Shown here piece by piece: positions 10,161 through 20,975 of a stretch of DNA of 64,000 nt; position 1 is the first letter of the stretch, and the number at the start of each line of letters is the position of its first letter. The stretch is taken from assembly GCA_949987705.1 (NCBI GenBank), contig OX465283.1, positions 165,927,850 to 165,991,849 on the forward strand. The letters are read 5' to 3'. The DNA comes from Thereva unica. Its lineage: Eukaryota > Arthropoda > Insecta > Diptera > Therevidae. Both the position numbers and the translations under genes were made by a program. Under the pieces are notes generated by a model that was given only the letters and a program-made list of their open reading frames with translations, was not told the origin of the DNA and did no database searches.

Positions 10161-11275
10161 TAGTAGTAATCCCTTAAGGGATTATGTCCCATCCATTTTT
10201 GCGAGCCCTTTTGGGCTAGGGTTGCCCAGCTAAGGATTTAGGTGGTCATTTTAGGGTTAGGGTTGATGATGGCGAGAGTCCCCAACTCCTCACTGCAGGC
10301 TCCCCATTCCACCAGCCCAAAAAATGCAGTGGCCACGATCTTGGCATTCGAGCAACTTACGTCTTCTATTCCCGGAGCAGACTCCTGTGAGGCGATGTCT
10401 ATCACTTTATAGATTCGGTACTGTTCGTCATTGTATCTGATTCTCCAGATACCGTTTAGGTTTAATGGACCAATAATGTGTCTTAAGATTTTTCTCTCAA
10501 AAGCGCCCAATAGGTTCTCGACTTTTCGGGTCATGGTCCACACCACCGAGCCATAACAAGCCACAGGCCTTATAAGATACTTGTATAGTTCAAATTTAGT
10601 TTTCCTGGGTAACCCTTTTGATTGAAGTACTTTACGCAGTGAATAGAAACTTCGATTACCCTGTCGTATTTTGCATTTAACTTCCTCCAGCTCTTCATTT
10701 GTTGACGACTCTACTGTTCCTAGGTATTTAAAGCTCTTCACTACCTCTATATTGTAGCTATCTATCGTGACGTTGGACCTTGGGCGTGTCCTTTCTGATC
10801 TAGTCTGCAGCATTGCTTTAGTTTTGCTGTTCTTCTGATGACACCTTCTAGGGCTAGGTTGAATGACATCGGTGCTAGACCATCTCCCTGTTTGAGTCCT
10901 TGTTTGACGTGGAAGTTTTCAGTTAACGAGTTTTGAACCCTTACCTGAGCTATTGTATCTGTTATGGTTACTTTTATTAGCCTCACTAATTTTGCAGATA
11001 TTCTAAGGTCTATAAGGTTGTCAATGAGTCTTTCCCTAGATATTGAATCATACGCCTGTTTAAAATCTATGAAAATCTGATATACGTTCACATTTTTCTC
11101 CAAACACTTCTCTAAAAGCTGTTTCAGGCAGAATCGTTGGTCTGTTGTAGACATTTTCTTACGGAAACCAGCAATAGGCTCTATCCTATCTTTCAGGATA
11201 TTGGTGAAAACTTTCAAGCCTGAGCTCAGTAGTGATATACTCCTGTACCCACATACCAGTTCTGGGTTTAAATTT
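10161..11275 (-). pseudogene. RTE-type LINE reverse transcriptase remnant, active site deleted
   Basis: On the minus strand, from 11275 downward, the frames carry GYRSISLLSS, IFIDFKQAYDSISRERL (palm motif A) and VKQGLKQGDGLAPMSFNLAL (motif B). They then jump straight to NSKTKAMLQTRSER, KSFKYLGTVES and YKYLIRPVACYGSVVWTMT (thumb), followed by GIWRIRYNDEQYRIY. The roughly 50-60 codons that should carry the YADD catalytic motif are missing near 10813-10840. The 3' end reads into a short UTR and an ACT-type trinucleotide tail at 10161-10170, as in other RTE-like elements. The endonuclease domain is absent (5' truncation). This family also appears at 50135-52640, 41793-41937 and probably 30380-31230. 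Inactive. Confidence 0.75.
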
Positions 11276-14200
11276 GTCAGTAATCGATCTGTATTGGCAC
11301 AATAAACTTAACGAATATCAGTTAAATTCTCACATTTTAGTTACGGTATCGTAGTAATTCAGTCTCCAAGTAATTTTTCGGTTAAATTTTCTCCTTTTAT
11401 TTTGCTGAGCACTTCTAAGCTGTTTATATTTTTTCCACAACTTAAATAAATCAAATAAATCACTTAAAACTACATTTGCGGAATCCATTTTACATGTGTC
11501 ACTTGTCACTTCACTCTTTCATGTAGGGCAACCTGTCAAAATGACGTTAGTAAGCTCTAATTCTTGCAGTTTTCTTACGGGGCGGTACATCAAATAAAAT
11601 TCAGGATTAACTACGAAATCTACGACTCCAGCCTTTTCGAAATCCATCGTTTTTCATATTTTACCCTAGCTGAGCTTTTTTTAATCTGTTTTGCTCTGTT
11701 CTGGCCCAACTTCCACACAAAATCTTCTTCTTTATAATTATCGAGAACAAAATCCTGCACAAAAGGAAATTTTAACTCTCCCCTTTCTGAACATGTGTTT
11801 TTCAAATTGACAGTTGACAGACAAATAAAATAAATAAATTGTTTCGTTAAGTTTGAAGCCGTAACTTATGGAAATATTTGCAAAATTAAACGAAATTTGT
11901 TATTTGATGTGTTGTACTTTATGGTAAGACATTAGTAGGTCAAAGGGTTATTCTTAAACTTCATTTTATCACATAAAACATGTGACTTTTACTCTGTAAG
12001 GTGATTTGTCATTTTTTTAATGTTTCGAAACAGAACAAAGCAGATTAAAAACGCTGTTTTAGTGTCATTCTTAAACATCCTTTTTCAGGCGTCAAGTTGA
12101 CATTTCTTCAGAAAGTCTCAACAACTGATTAATCATGTGTAACTGTTTTATCAACAGCAGCTACGTCCGAAATAGAACTTGGGGAAAATTCATGATTGCA
12201 ATGTAGGAACGCAAACAATTATCCGCTATCCAATAATCGTCGACTATCTTACCAGGAAGATTTATCCTTCTCATTATAGCGAATGGCTTTTGGCAGTGTT
12301 GAGCTATTGTTTCAAGGAAACCAATAAAACATTTCGATAAAAATTCCTTACCGAGAAACCAATATCCGACCGCAGTAATTGCCATTTCCTTGTAGTTTCC
12401 GTATTAATATTTGATTCAATTATCGGACATTAATAAGACTCCATTGTATACAGCAAAATCCCTAGAATTCCGGAGAGAAAACTCCTCCGGCAAGGAGCAG
12501 AGCTGAAGAAAATCCATTCCACCACCACCACCACCGAAAAAAACAGAAACGCAAGCATCACCTCTTTCTCCCAAGCTGCGCCGGAAAAATTCTTATCTCG
12601 AGTTTCGTTGGGAGCTAATTTTTCCATTATCATAATGCCACAGCAGCAGGCAAAAGGACGACGCTCCTGGCAGGCAAGCCCCGGCTGCAGGACGGAGGAC
12701 CCCGAGCACAGGGCTCAGGACTGAGCAGCTAGCGAAATCCCTTCAACCCTCTGGGCCTTAATTCATCTAATAAATGAAATTCCATGCCAGGAAAGTATTC
12801 TCTTACAGAAATTACTCCGCTATACGCTATTAATAATTTTTTGTTGTTGTTGTGCCGGCCTCTGTTTTGCTGATGCGTGGGGCCATTTCCCGTGCGTGGC
12901 TGAATAAAATTGACGCCAATTATCAGATAGCCTCGTCGGAATACTTAATCTCCAGGGGATGAAGGCAGGCCGCCCCCGTCCACCAATTGTTTCTCTGCTT
13001 AAGGGGCTCGAAGTTAGCAGTTCATCTTGGATGTCGATGCTTGCGGCGTAAGCGATAGACTCTCTTCCAGGATGGTGGGGTGATAAAATATTCCCGAATT
13101 CCCAACCGTAGAACGCCGCCCCGGCGGGACAAGTGGAAGGTCGCATCTCAACAGCAACGGCTAGAAGGTAAAATGGCGGAATTCCGTGGTTAGCACTTTA
13201 AAGGATTAATTTGGTCCCCAGAGGAAGTGATAAGTGGGAATTCGTCTCCTAGCCGGGGAAGATGCTCTCCAACTGACAAGACGGTTCATGTTTTTGAATT
13301 ACGTTCCAGCATTAGCGAAATTAGAGCCACAGTAACTTTTTTCATTAATGACTTAGCGCTATAATTACTTCATTTTGACAGTAACATGGCCTGCCTGCTA
13401 ATTACTTATTTTTTTCTGGTTCTTGATTTAAGGCAACAATTTTTAGAGCACTTTTATGATGCCCCGAGTGACAGTTGAGCGCTAGTTGAGAAGGAGAGAC
13501 GCGCCAGCTAGCTAGCGAGCGGATAAATTCTGACTTAATTCAGTAATGGCATTGCCAGCCCTGAATGGCGTAATTTATTTATAGCACAATCACAGTAACC
13601 AGAAGCAATGTTTTTTTTTTTTTTTAAATTCACCCCACCAATACACAAGAGAAACAAAATTAAATTCGAATTCCCTGTTTCGGTAACATTCGGGCGGGCG
13701 GGCGTACTTTTGGGGAAACCCCTCCAGGATTGAGGATTTTTTTAAACAATTTACTTGACACCCATTAATCATGACCTGTCAGGCGAATATATGCATGACT
13801 GCTGACTGCAGGCTCGCTGCCACGCGGAGGGGTCTCTCAGTGATGTGTCGTAGGGTTGAGCCCCTTGATTTTTACTTATCAACTCGATATATGTACGCCA
13901 TTCAAACACAGCACTTGATCCTAGGATGCGCGCGTATGTGTGTGTGCATAATGTTTTCTTCTTCTCGATTACTTTTGTTTTAGCTAAATTAAATTGGTAC
14001 ATAACAGGGCGGGGGAAATGGACAGAGCTGGTTGGTGTGTCCGTCCTCCCACAACTCTTAACACATCTCGAAATTAATTTGCATAATTATTGTCGTAAAA
14101 TGTGGCGAAATAATTACGATCGTTAAGCCAGTTACATTAACTCGGAGAGATGCTATCAGGATATGAAGTGATGATCCTAAGTAATTTCCTTTTTTTTATT

Positions 14201-15290
14201 ATTATTCATAGGCACAGGAGCTGAGGACCTGTTGTGATCCGGCGAATAAAACCGTGCACCAGTGTCATATCCAGAATTTAAGTATCTCATGTAAATTAAC
14301 CATAAATCAGAGAAATACACCGGCATACATTTACGCGGGCCTTATCCGTGCAGTAGATCACATAAAACCTGTTACAGTACACACGACACAAGCAATCAAC
14401 CTAATGTACGAGGACGAAGAATCTGATCCCATTTTTACGCTACCATCACGGAACCGCGACCTCATAAAATCAAAATATCGACAAATTATTTTCCTCCCCG
14501 GTGGCTGCGCGAAAAAAATGAAAGAAAAACATTTTTACAACCATTTTACTATGTCGTTAAATCTGGGAAATCTTCCTGCCCGCATTTATGTCTCATTCCT
14601 TCTGATAGATGCAACAACCTCACATTGCCAGACCGCATGGATGATCCTTTGCTGAAAACATTGGAAAAACTGGCAAAGAACTCACCCTTTTCAAATATAA
14701 ATAAACGGTCATAAACGTGATGTTTGATGATGACATTCCCCCTTTGAAAATCTCACATCATGCGCGCTTCGCCTGGTGCTGCTTCGCAATTCTGCAATTC
14801 TTGTAAATCCCGAGTTGAAGGATCCGAAGGAGACCCGGTCGCCCGCCAGGCATATCAGTCGAACAGAAGGAGTTTTATAGTATTTTTATGTCCGTCTTTA
14901 TTCTATTCTAACCTCAATTTAATTGTTTATCCGGTGACAATCATTTTATTGACGACATTTTATCCATGTGGCATATTTGATGTGTCGTAAAAATTTTGAC
15001 ACTAAGGCACCTAGGATCCAACAGATTCGACGTGGGACTACGGCGGCGACGGGAAAACACATTACATGGCAAAGATGATGGGGATGAACTTTTATGGTGA
15101 TGACAGCGTTATACTGCCAAATTATGGCGGATTAATTGAATTCAAGTTGTCTGTGTTGCGATGGTATCTTTATGCAGAGCAGTTAAGCATAAGAGTCCAA
15201 TTAGATAATGCAAGGCTTTGTTTGGGATTTTTAAAGGCGTTTGTTTGCGTAACAGCCATGTTACCATGTTAAGGAAATACTTAAAGTGAG
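11276..15290. other. no gene recognised
   Basis: Four kilobases of AT-rich DNA with short frames on both strands. The longest, 14254-14655 (133 codons), shows no domain. Local items are a T-run at 13609-13625, a CCACCACCACCACC run near 12520, and AATTTGCATAATTATT at 14077-14092, which contains an octamer-like ATTTGCAT word that POU factors can bind. This looks like intergenic or intronic sequence. Confidence 0.4.
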
Positions 15291-15428
15291 GTTTCATAGC
15301 ACCCCTAAACTTAATTATATTTGAACTTATTACTAAAGTTAAAACTAAAGCTGTCTTAGCCCCAAGTTAACATGATTAAACCTATTCCACAAGCATAATC
15401 TTATTTAATCTTTGCTTAAGTTAGTTGT

Positions 15429-15512
15429 AGAATTATTTTATATATGGCAGCACCTATTTTAGTAATACTATTTTATATATGTAATGGCAGCACCTTTTTT
15501 AGTAATGTAAAA
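15429..15512. repeat. short tandem duplication
   Basis: ATTTTATATATGGCAGCACC and the following TATTTTAGTAAT (starting near 15433) are repeated from about 15470 with a TAA insertion (TATATGTAATGGCAGCACC, TTTTTTAGTAAT). It may be part of a LINE 3' UTR, because a pentanucleotide run GAATTGAATTGAATTG follows at about 15718-15733. Confidence 0.4.
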
Positions 15513-16020
15513 TTGACATTTCGTGAGGTCCATTACTTTTGTAATGCACACCGATCGCAAGTGTGACAGTTCTAAATTAATTATTGATAAATAGTTTGGC
15601 TGCATGTTTATAAGTAAGGGTTAAATGGATAAAACATTTACAATCCATAAAGAATTGTACGGTAGTTATTTTAGTGTACACCAAAATGCAACAATGTTTA
15701 TATAAGTCGAATAAATGAATTGAATTGAATTGACATTTTGTGTGCGAGTTGCTGTGAGAAGAGAACGAGATGAGAACGAGATGTGAGCTCTTAAATAATC
15801 AGACCTGGCCATCACATGGGTCTTTCAACAAAATGTATCATTTTAAATCAACAGAAAAGCCGAGTATTTTCGTAAAAAGTGCTGAAGTGCGTTTTATTTT
15901 AATCTAAAGTGTTCAACAATAGTTTAGACAGATGAAAAATATGTGAACGGAACTTAAACGTCAATTATTTTTTGAGGTTAGTTTCTGTTTTGACATCTTC
16001 AGTCATTTACAATTTGGTTC

Positions 16021-17400
16021 ATGGAAAATTTGGGCATTGACCAACGTGTTAAAGTTATTTCAGCCTATTACGAAAATGGACGTCCAAAAAAAGTGAATTT
16101 CGCGGTTTTCGTGATTTTTCGGTCCGCATTATCGCCCAACCGAGAGTGCTATTGGAGAAATTTTGAAGAAATTGAAAGAAACCGCGGGTCTGCGACAGAT
16201 GTTAAGAGGCCAGTATGTACTCGAGAAGGACGATCACCCGAAAGCATTGCTGCAATGAGAAATAATGTGGCCGAAGGCCCAAACACTTCTGTTCGACATC
16301 GAGCACAGGAATTGCACATGTCCACGACTACTTTTCAATGGATATTGATGAAAAATCTGTCGCTGCACGAGTACAATATAAAATTAACGCAAGAACATAA
16401 GCCGACGGACCATTCAAAGTGCCGTACATTTTCCGGTTGATTACATGAACAACGAACGACAAGGGAATAACGAATTTTCCAGCTTTTCACCAGGCTGTTC
16501 ATCTCCTCCGGTCCTATACCGTGTTGAGGTGTACGATCCGTCACAGCAAAAGCACACACACAACACACTCACACCACATACCGACGACTACCGAATATCA
16601 ATGGAATGTTGCCCGGGCCATGTCGAGGTGTATGTTCCGACACTGTTCCTGCAAAATTTTCTGGACTAGTGTCAAGGTATGACCCGAACAAACACCGACA
16701 CTATACCGAATACCCCTCTATACCCATATCCCCATAGACCCCAATAGTAACTAACTATAGCACCCATGTAGAGAAAACTAATAAGTAGGTAGCTGCTTAC
16801 CGATACCAACATGTATCCAGAGATAACATGTGCGTAGTTGCTAAGCTATACTAGTAGAAACATGTATTCAGAAATAATATGTAGTTACTTAGGATTAAGA
16901 GATTAAAATTGTTAGTAAAGAGGTATTATTTTTGTAAGAAGGTGTTTGTTCAAGACCCTAGACTACTTGAGAACTCCCGAAACTGCTACAGCGCAAAATT
17001 AAACAACTTCCTGTGGCCAATATTGGAAGATTATGACATCGACATTATGTGGCTTCAACAAGATGGCGCCACATCTCACACAGCCCACAGCACAATGACT
17101 CTCTTGAATGAGAAGTTGCCCGATTACATAATCTTCCAAAACAGTTATCTTGCAACTTGACACCGTTAGACCGATATCTTGCAACTTGACACCGTTAGAC
17201 TAGTTTCTTTGCGGCCATCTGAAGAGTAAAGTCTATGCCAATAAGTAACTCAAGGACGAGATTTCACGGCGCATCGATGAGATTGTGGAGCAAGTATGCG
17301 AAGATGTTATAAAAAATTTTTATATGCGGATCGACGTGTGCCGCCGGAGACGTGGCAGACATTTTACGGACATTATCTTTCACACTTTATAGATCAATAA
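16021..17400 (+). pseudogene. mariner-family transposase, interrupted and decayed
   Basis: The N-terminal half opens at ATG 16021 and carries the helix-turn-helix DNA-binding region of insect Tc1/mariner relatives: MENLGIDQRVKVISAYYENG, later GRSPESIAAMRNNVAEGP, then LHEYNIKLTQEHKPTDHSK. Homology ends near NNEFSS at about 16485. It resumes at about 16906 with NFLWPILEDYDIDIMWLQQD and GATSHTA, the second catalytic acidic block. The block with the first catalytic acid (normally DEAHF) is replaced by about 420 bp of unrelated DNA. After the stop at 17158, decayed C-terminal sequence (RVPPETWQTFYGHYLSHFID) continues in other frames to 17400. Terminal inverted repeats were not found. Inactive; related to 20105-20885. 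Confidence 0.7.
16486..16905. other. insert replacing the middle of a transposase
   Basis: This unrelated segment includes a CA-rich run (16552-16580) and a diverged direct repeat (CATGTATCCAGAGATAACATG near 16810, CATGTATTCAGAAATAATATG near 16861). It has no clear ends or duplication, so it could be a MITE or filler DNA. Confidence 0.4.
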
Positions 17401-19039
17401 GGAGCCTTGTTTTCTGAATAGCGCATGCTGCCTTCTAAGCAACCAATCTGATGCGTCCTCTGTGGGATAAGACTGTACTCGCAGTAGATAATAGGCAGAT
17501 GCTTCTGCAGTTGTATGTTGTTAGGACACTTATCTCTTTCTCGCTTAAGTACGTGGTGTTTTCCGGATCGCTTATAGAGTTCAATTTATTTTAAAGGGCA
17601 CTCCTACGTTCTATTTTTACCAGGTTGTGCCCGAGATCCAGAGTTGCAGGCTTCTTTGGACATAACCTCATTGCTCCCTGGAGATAACCTTACTACTTAC
17701 TGGACATAACCTCACTGCTGTAAACTGTAGTATTTAAAGGCTGTTCCGGAGAAGGTCTACGTTAAATTGTAATTCTGATTGCGGCGATTTTGAGGCGAAT
17801 AGTTGCTATTTACCAGTTGGTGGTCAATTTTAATGTCTGCTAACCTAAAGCTCCTGAAATCCTCCGCGGATGACGGTCACGTTGTCTTTCTGATTTTTCG
17901 TTCTACCATCTGGCGATACCAACGTCTCCTTGTGTATCTTCTGTTGACAAACGTAAGATCAAGCTAACAAAATGAAAAATGAAGCATTGCTGTTACTGAC
18001 GTGGCTTAAGCCTTGAACTCCGATTGTGTGTTCAAGCCCGGTGTTGCCAGGTCCGATCTGTGCGTTAAGTGACCCATAGAAACAATGATGTCTCTCATTG
18101 GAATAGAGCGAAAACCATATAAAACTCGCCAAAGGCCAAAGGTGTAATGAATACTCATAAAGCAGCAAATGCATGCTAAAAACTTGTAGATTTAGCAAAT
18201 TATTTTCTAAAATTTTAGAAAACTTCCTTTGCCGCCAAAGTAGCCCTTAAATAATTTTACAATTCCACAAGAATCCCCATACAATAATAATAATCAATAC
18301 CAACACAAAAGAAATTCAAAATTCCATCAAACTTTAAACTTAAATCGAAATTGTAGCCAGATTTCCATTATCCCAGAAAATGGAAGGTGCTGCCGCAGCG
18401 TATTTAAAATAAGCCCGGAAAGCAATCCTGGGGCCGGCGAAGAGGCACCCGCACATTCAATTACAATGTAATTTACTTTATGGACTTATCTCCTAAAAAC
18501 AGCAATTTCAGAAACATTAAGCATAATTTTATGACATCACTTTTTGGTTGATGGGTTCACCATTCGCCGCACATACCGTGGTGATAGCATACATATAGGC
18601 ACCCCTGGCCCGTTGTCTCGCTTGTGATGGTATCGCTGCTGTTCCCCGGGACGCCACCCCCAGGAATTTTATGTCCCGGCAGAAATGTCTCATCTTGCCC
18701 GGTCCCTGTTCTTTCGTCCCTTGAATGACTGAGTGGTTTAACGAGGGGGCAGCCCTAGCGCCGGCAAAGGACCAGAGTTTACCCCTCCCGCACCATTTTG
18801 CAGTAGCATAAAAACAGGCGAAAGCTTATGCCATTCTAAACTGGTTTCGCCTATATATATGCTATGTAGGCTCGTGTTTTCCTGTTTTTGACGAAGTCTA
18901 CAAGGACGAACTGACATGTCCGTTTATGTATGTTTAAGTGTTTTGCCAGCCCCTACGGTCCAGCCGACTAGTCTGATTCTAAATAGTTATGCTTTATATA
19001 TGAGTGGACAAATTTTATAATCTGCCTGCCTTTCTGTGA
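17401..19039. other. no gene recognised
   Basis: It includes a partial local repeat near 17650-17720 (GGACATAACCTCA followed by T or C and TGCT, twice). No frames of note. Confidence 0.4.
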
Positions 19040-19446
19040 TGTAGTCCTGGTCAAGAGGAAGGTCCCGAGCCGTGTTGACTTCCCGTTCCAATGATTCTGG
19101 AAAGGCTATAACCGCTGTGTTCAGCATCTGCTCAGGACCTGTTTCTGCGGAATGAGAAATCACTGAGGCTGAAAATTTTGTTCACAAATCATAAACTTTT
19201 ACGACGCCATTTTATGATTTCACTTTAAGCCTGAAATGGCACGATTCTCCGCAGAGAGCAAGTTTTTCTCGTTTTCTAGAATTCCGGGTTTTTGATGAAC
19301 TTGCACTGTGGTTTCTAGATTGATATTACTTCGGCAATGATATAAAAGGAAACGAGCTGAAGGAACTTTTACGGAAATTGTGTTCATAATTGTGTGAATA
19401 AAGAAACGATATTTCCGCAGGAATGTTAATTCGTTGGTTAACTACA
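19040..19446 (+). mobile_element. candidate gypsy-type LTR
   Basis: The segment begins TGTAGT and ends ACTACA, a perfect 6-bp terminal inversion of the TG..CA kind. Inside are a TATA box (TATAAAAG, 19341) and AATAAA (19398), in the order expected for U3-R-U5. A TGGCGCAG sequence follows two bases after the end. The length of 407 bp suits an insect LTR. No gag or pol follows and no second LTR was found, so the call is inference from short signals. Confidence 0.4.
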
Positions 19447-19448
19447 AG

Positions 19449-19464
19449 TGGCGCAGCAGTGCCG
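19449..19464 (+). promoter_or_regulatory. candidate retrotransposon primer-binding site
   Basis: TGGCGCAGCAGTGCCG starts two bases after the candidate LTR end. Many insect gypsy-type elements have a TGGCGCAG-like tRNA-complementary site in this place. The specific tRNA was not determined. Confidence 0.35.
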
Positions 19465-19977
19465 AAAATTCGAGAGGGAAAAAATGTATACGTGTATATG
19501 CTGTAAAAAATTATGAAACCCTTTGTTAACTGCTCGAACTTTGAATATCCTTATAGTTGGGAACAAAATCAAAAATTTTGGATGATGCTTTGACAGGAAG
19601 ACTTATTTGTACGCGCGTTTTTTGTTTGAGACAGATGTTTCTTGGCCGCCATTTTGGTTCGATTTTTCAGTTCATATTTGACAGTTACCGATAGAAGTCA
19701 ATGACAGTTTATGAAGCAGCTAAAGCCGCAACAACGCTTCTTACTACTTAGTATAGACGATTAAAATTTTTGGTAAAAAAACATCATAAGTGACGAGGAC
19801 TTGGTTGGCTTTGTCAATAAACAGAATGGCCTCTATTGAGGCATTGAAAATCACCAATTGATACACCAACGACCACAAAATTCTCGTAGAGTGACTGTGT
19901 GGTGCGCAATTTAAGCCAGCGGCAATGCTCTAAAGCTACCTTGACATATTGAAATAATAATATGTAAATTTACATAC

Positions 19978-20975
19978 TAGGTGGGGTGCGCCATCTAGAC
20001 CTTCGGTATTTCAACATTAGATAACTCCGACATTTTTCAGACGATTTTGACAAATTAGCAAGATTTACCATTTACCATTTGTTTCAAATCAGTTTTTGAA
20101 TTCAATGTCGCAAAATACAGCTGTTTTCTTGCGTTATAGCAGCTACTTCGGCTCGTATGTTAGGTTTGAGTTCGTCAACGGTCTTCGGTTTGGTGGCATA
20201 GACTTTACTTTTGCAAGAACTTCATCGTAGTGGCTGTGGTGTGCGCCGTCTTATTGAAAAAAGGTTCGTCAGACCTTTTTCAAGAGTTTTTGGACACATA
20301 AAGTGCACCGACATCCAACAATAGCGTACGCCGTTGAGGTTTTCTCGAACTTTGAAGAAAAATGGTCCGATGATGGTTTTTGAGCACACTTGGACCCAAA
20401 CAGTGAATGACTTCATCGTCGTGCAGTGGTGTTTCGTGAATGAGTTGGGCGTTCTTTCTTCGCAAATTCGACGGTTCTGTTATTGACTCCGCCAGAGAAT
20501 GTAAAATGAGCTTCATCCGTCGTCAAAATTTTGCCCCAAAAATCTAGCTCGGTATCGACCATTTTTGCGACGGTATTTCTAGGCGACGCGGATTGTCCGT
20601 TGTCAATTGAGTGAGTTGCACTTTGTATCGGTATCTTTACAGTCGTACTACTCACGTTTAACTCTTGAGTTCGACGGCGATACTGCTGGTTGGATTATCG
20701 GCAGCACTCTCCATTACCGCTTCAACAACTCCATTGGATTGTCGTGGACGCTGGCGAGTGGTTACAGACCCGTACTCAAAGAAATTCTTCACTAAACTAC
20801 GATGTTGTCTGAAGGCACCGAATTTCTCCCATATTATTTATGATAAGCACGCAGTCTTCACAACTGAACGATTGTTTTCAATGTAAAGCGAGTTTTTTTA
20901 TGTGAATAGACTAGCTACAAAGGTACTGAACGCACTTTTTTTTTTCGAAATCGGTCTAGATGGCAATGACATGTA
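19978..20975. mobile_element. decayed mariner-family element with terminal repeats
   Basis: The left end carries GTGCGCCATCTAGACC (19986-20001). The right end carries the inverse GGTCTAGATGGC (20953-20964), and a TA dinucleotide is present near each edge. Between them lies a broken transposase on the minus strand. The left subterminal sequence (TTCGGTATTTCAACATT, then GATTTTGACAAAT) is shared, inverted, with the 142-bp MITE at 25268-25409. The length of about 1 kb fits a mariner that has lost internal pieces. Confidence 0.65.
20105..20885 (-). pseudogene. mariner-family transposase remnant
   Basis: Read on the minus strand over several frames: VVEAVMESAADNPTSS and YKVQLTQLTTDNPRRLE (DNA-binding region); ELDFWGKILTTDEAHFTFSG with the first catalytic D; IIGPFFF; FQ-stop-DGAHHSH, the second catalytic block with a stop replacing Q; and KSKVYATKPKTVDELKPNIR, the C-terminal block. 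The segment with the third catalytic residue is deleted. At least three frameshifts and several stops make it inactive. The transposase is enclosed by the terminal repeats of the element at 19978-20975. Confidence 0.7.

Noticed and set aside
14077..14092. POU/octamer enhancer
   Set aside because: One ATTTGCAT word in AT-rich DNA is expected by chance; no cluster of sites was seen.
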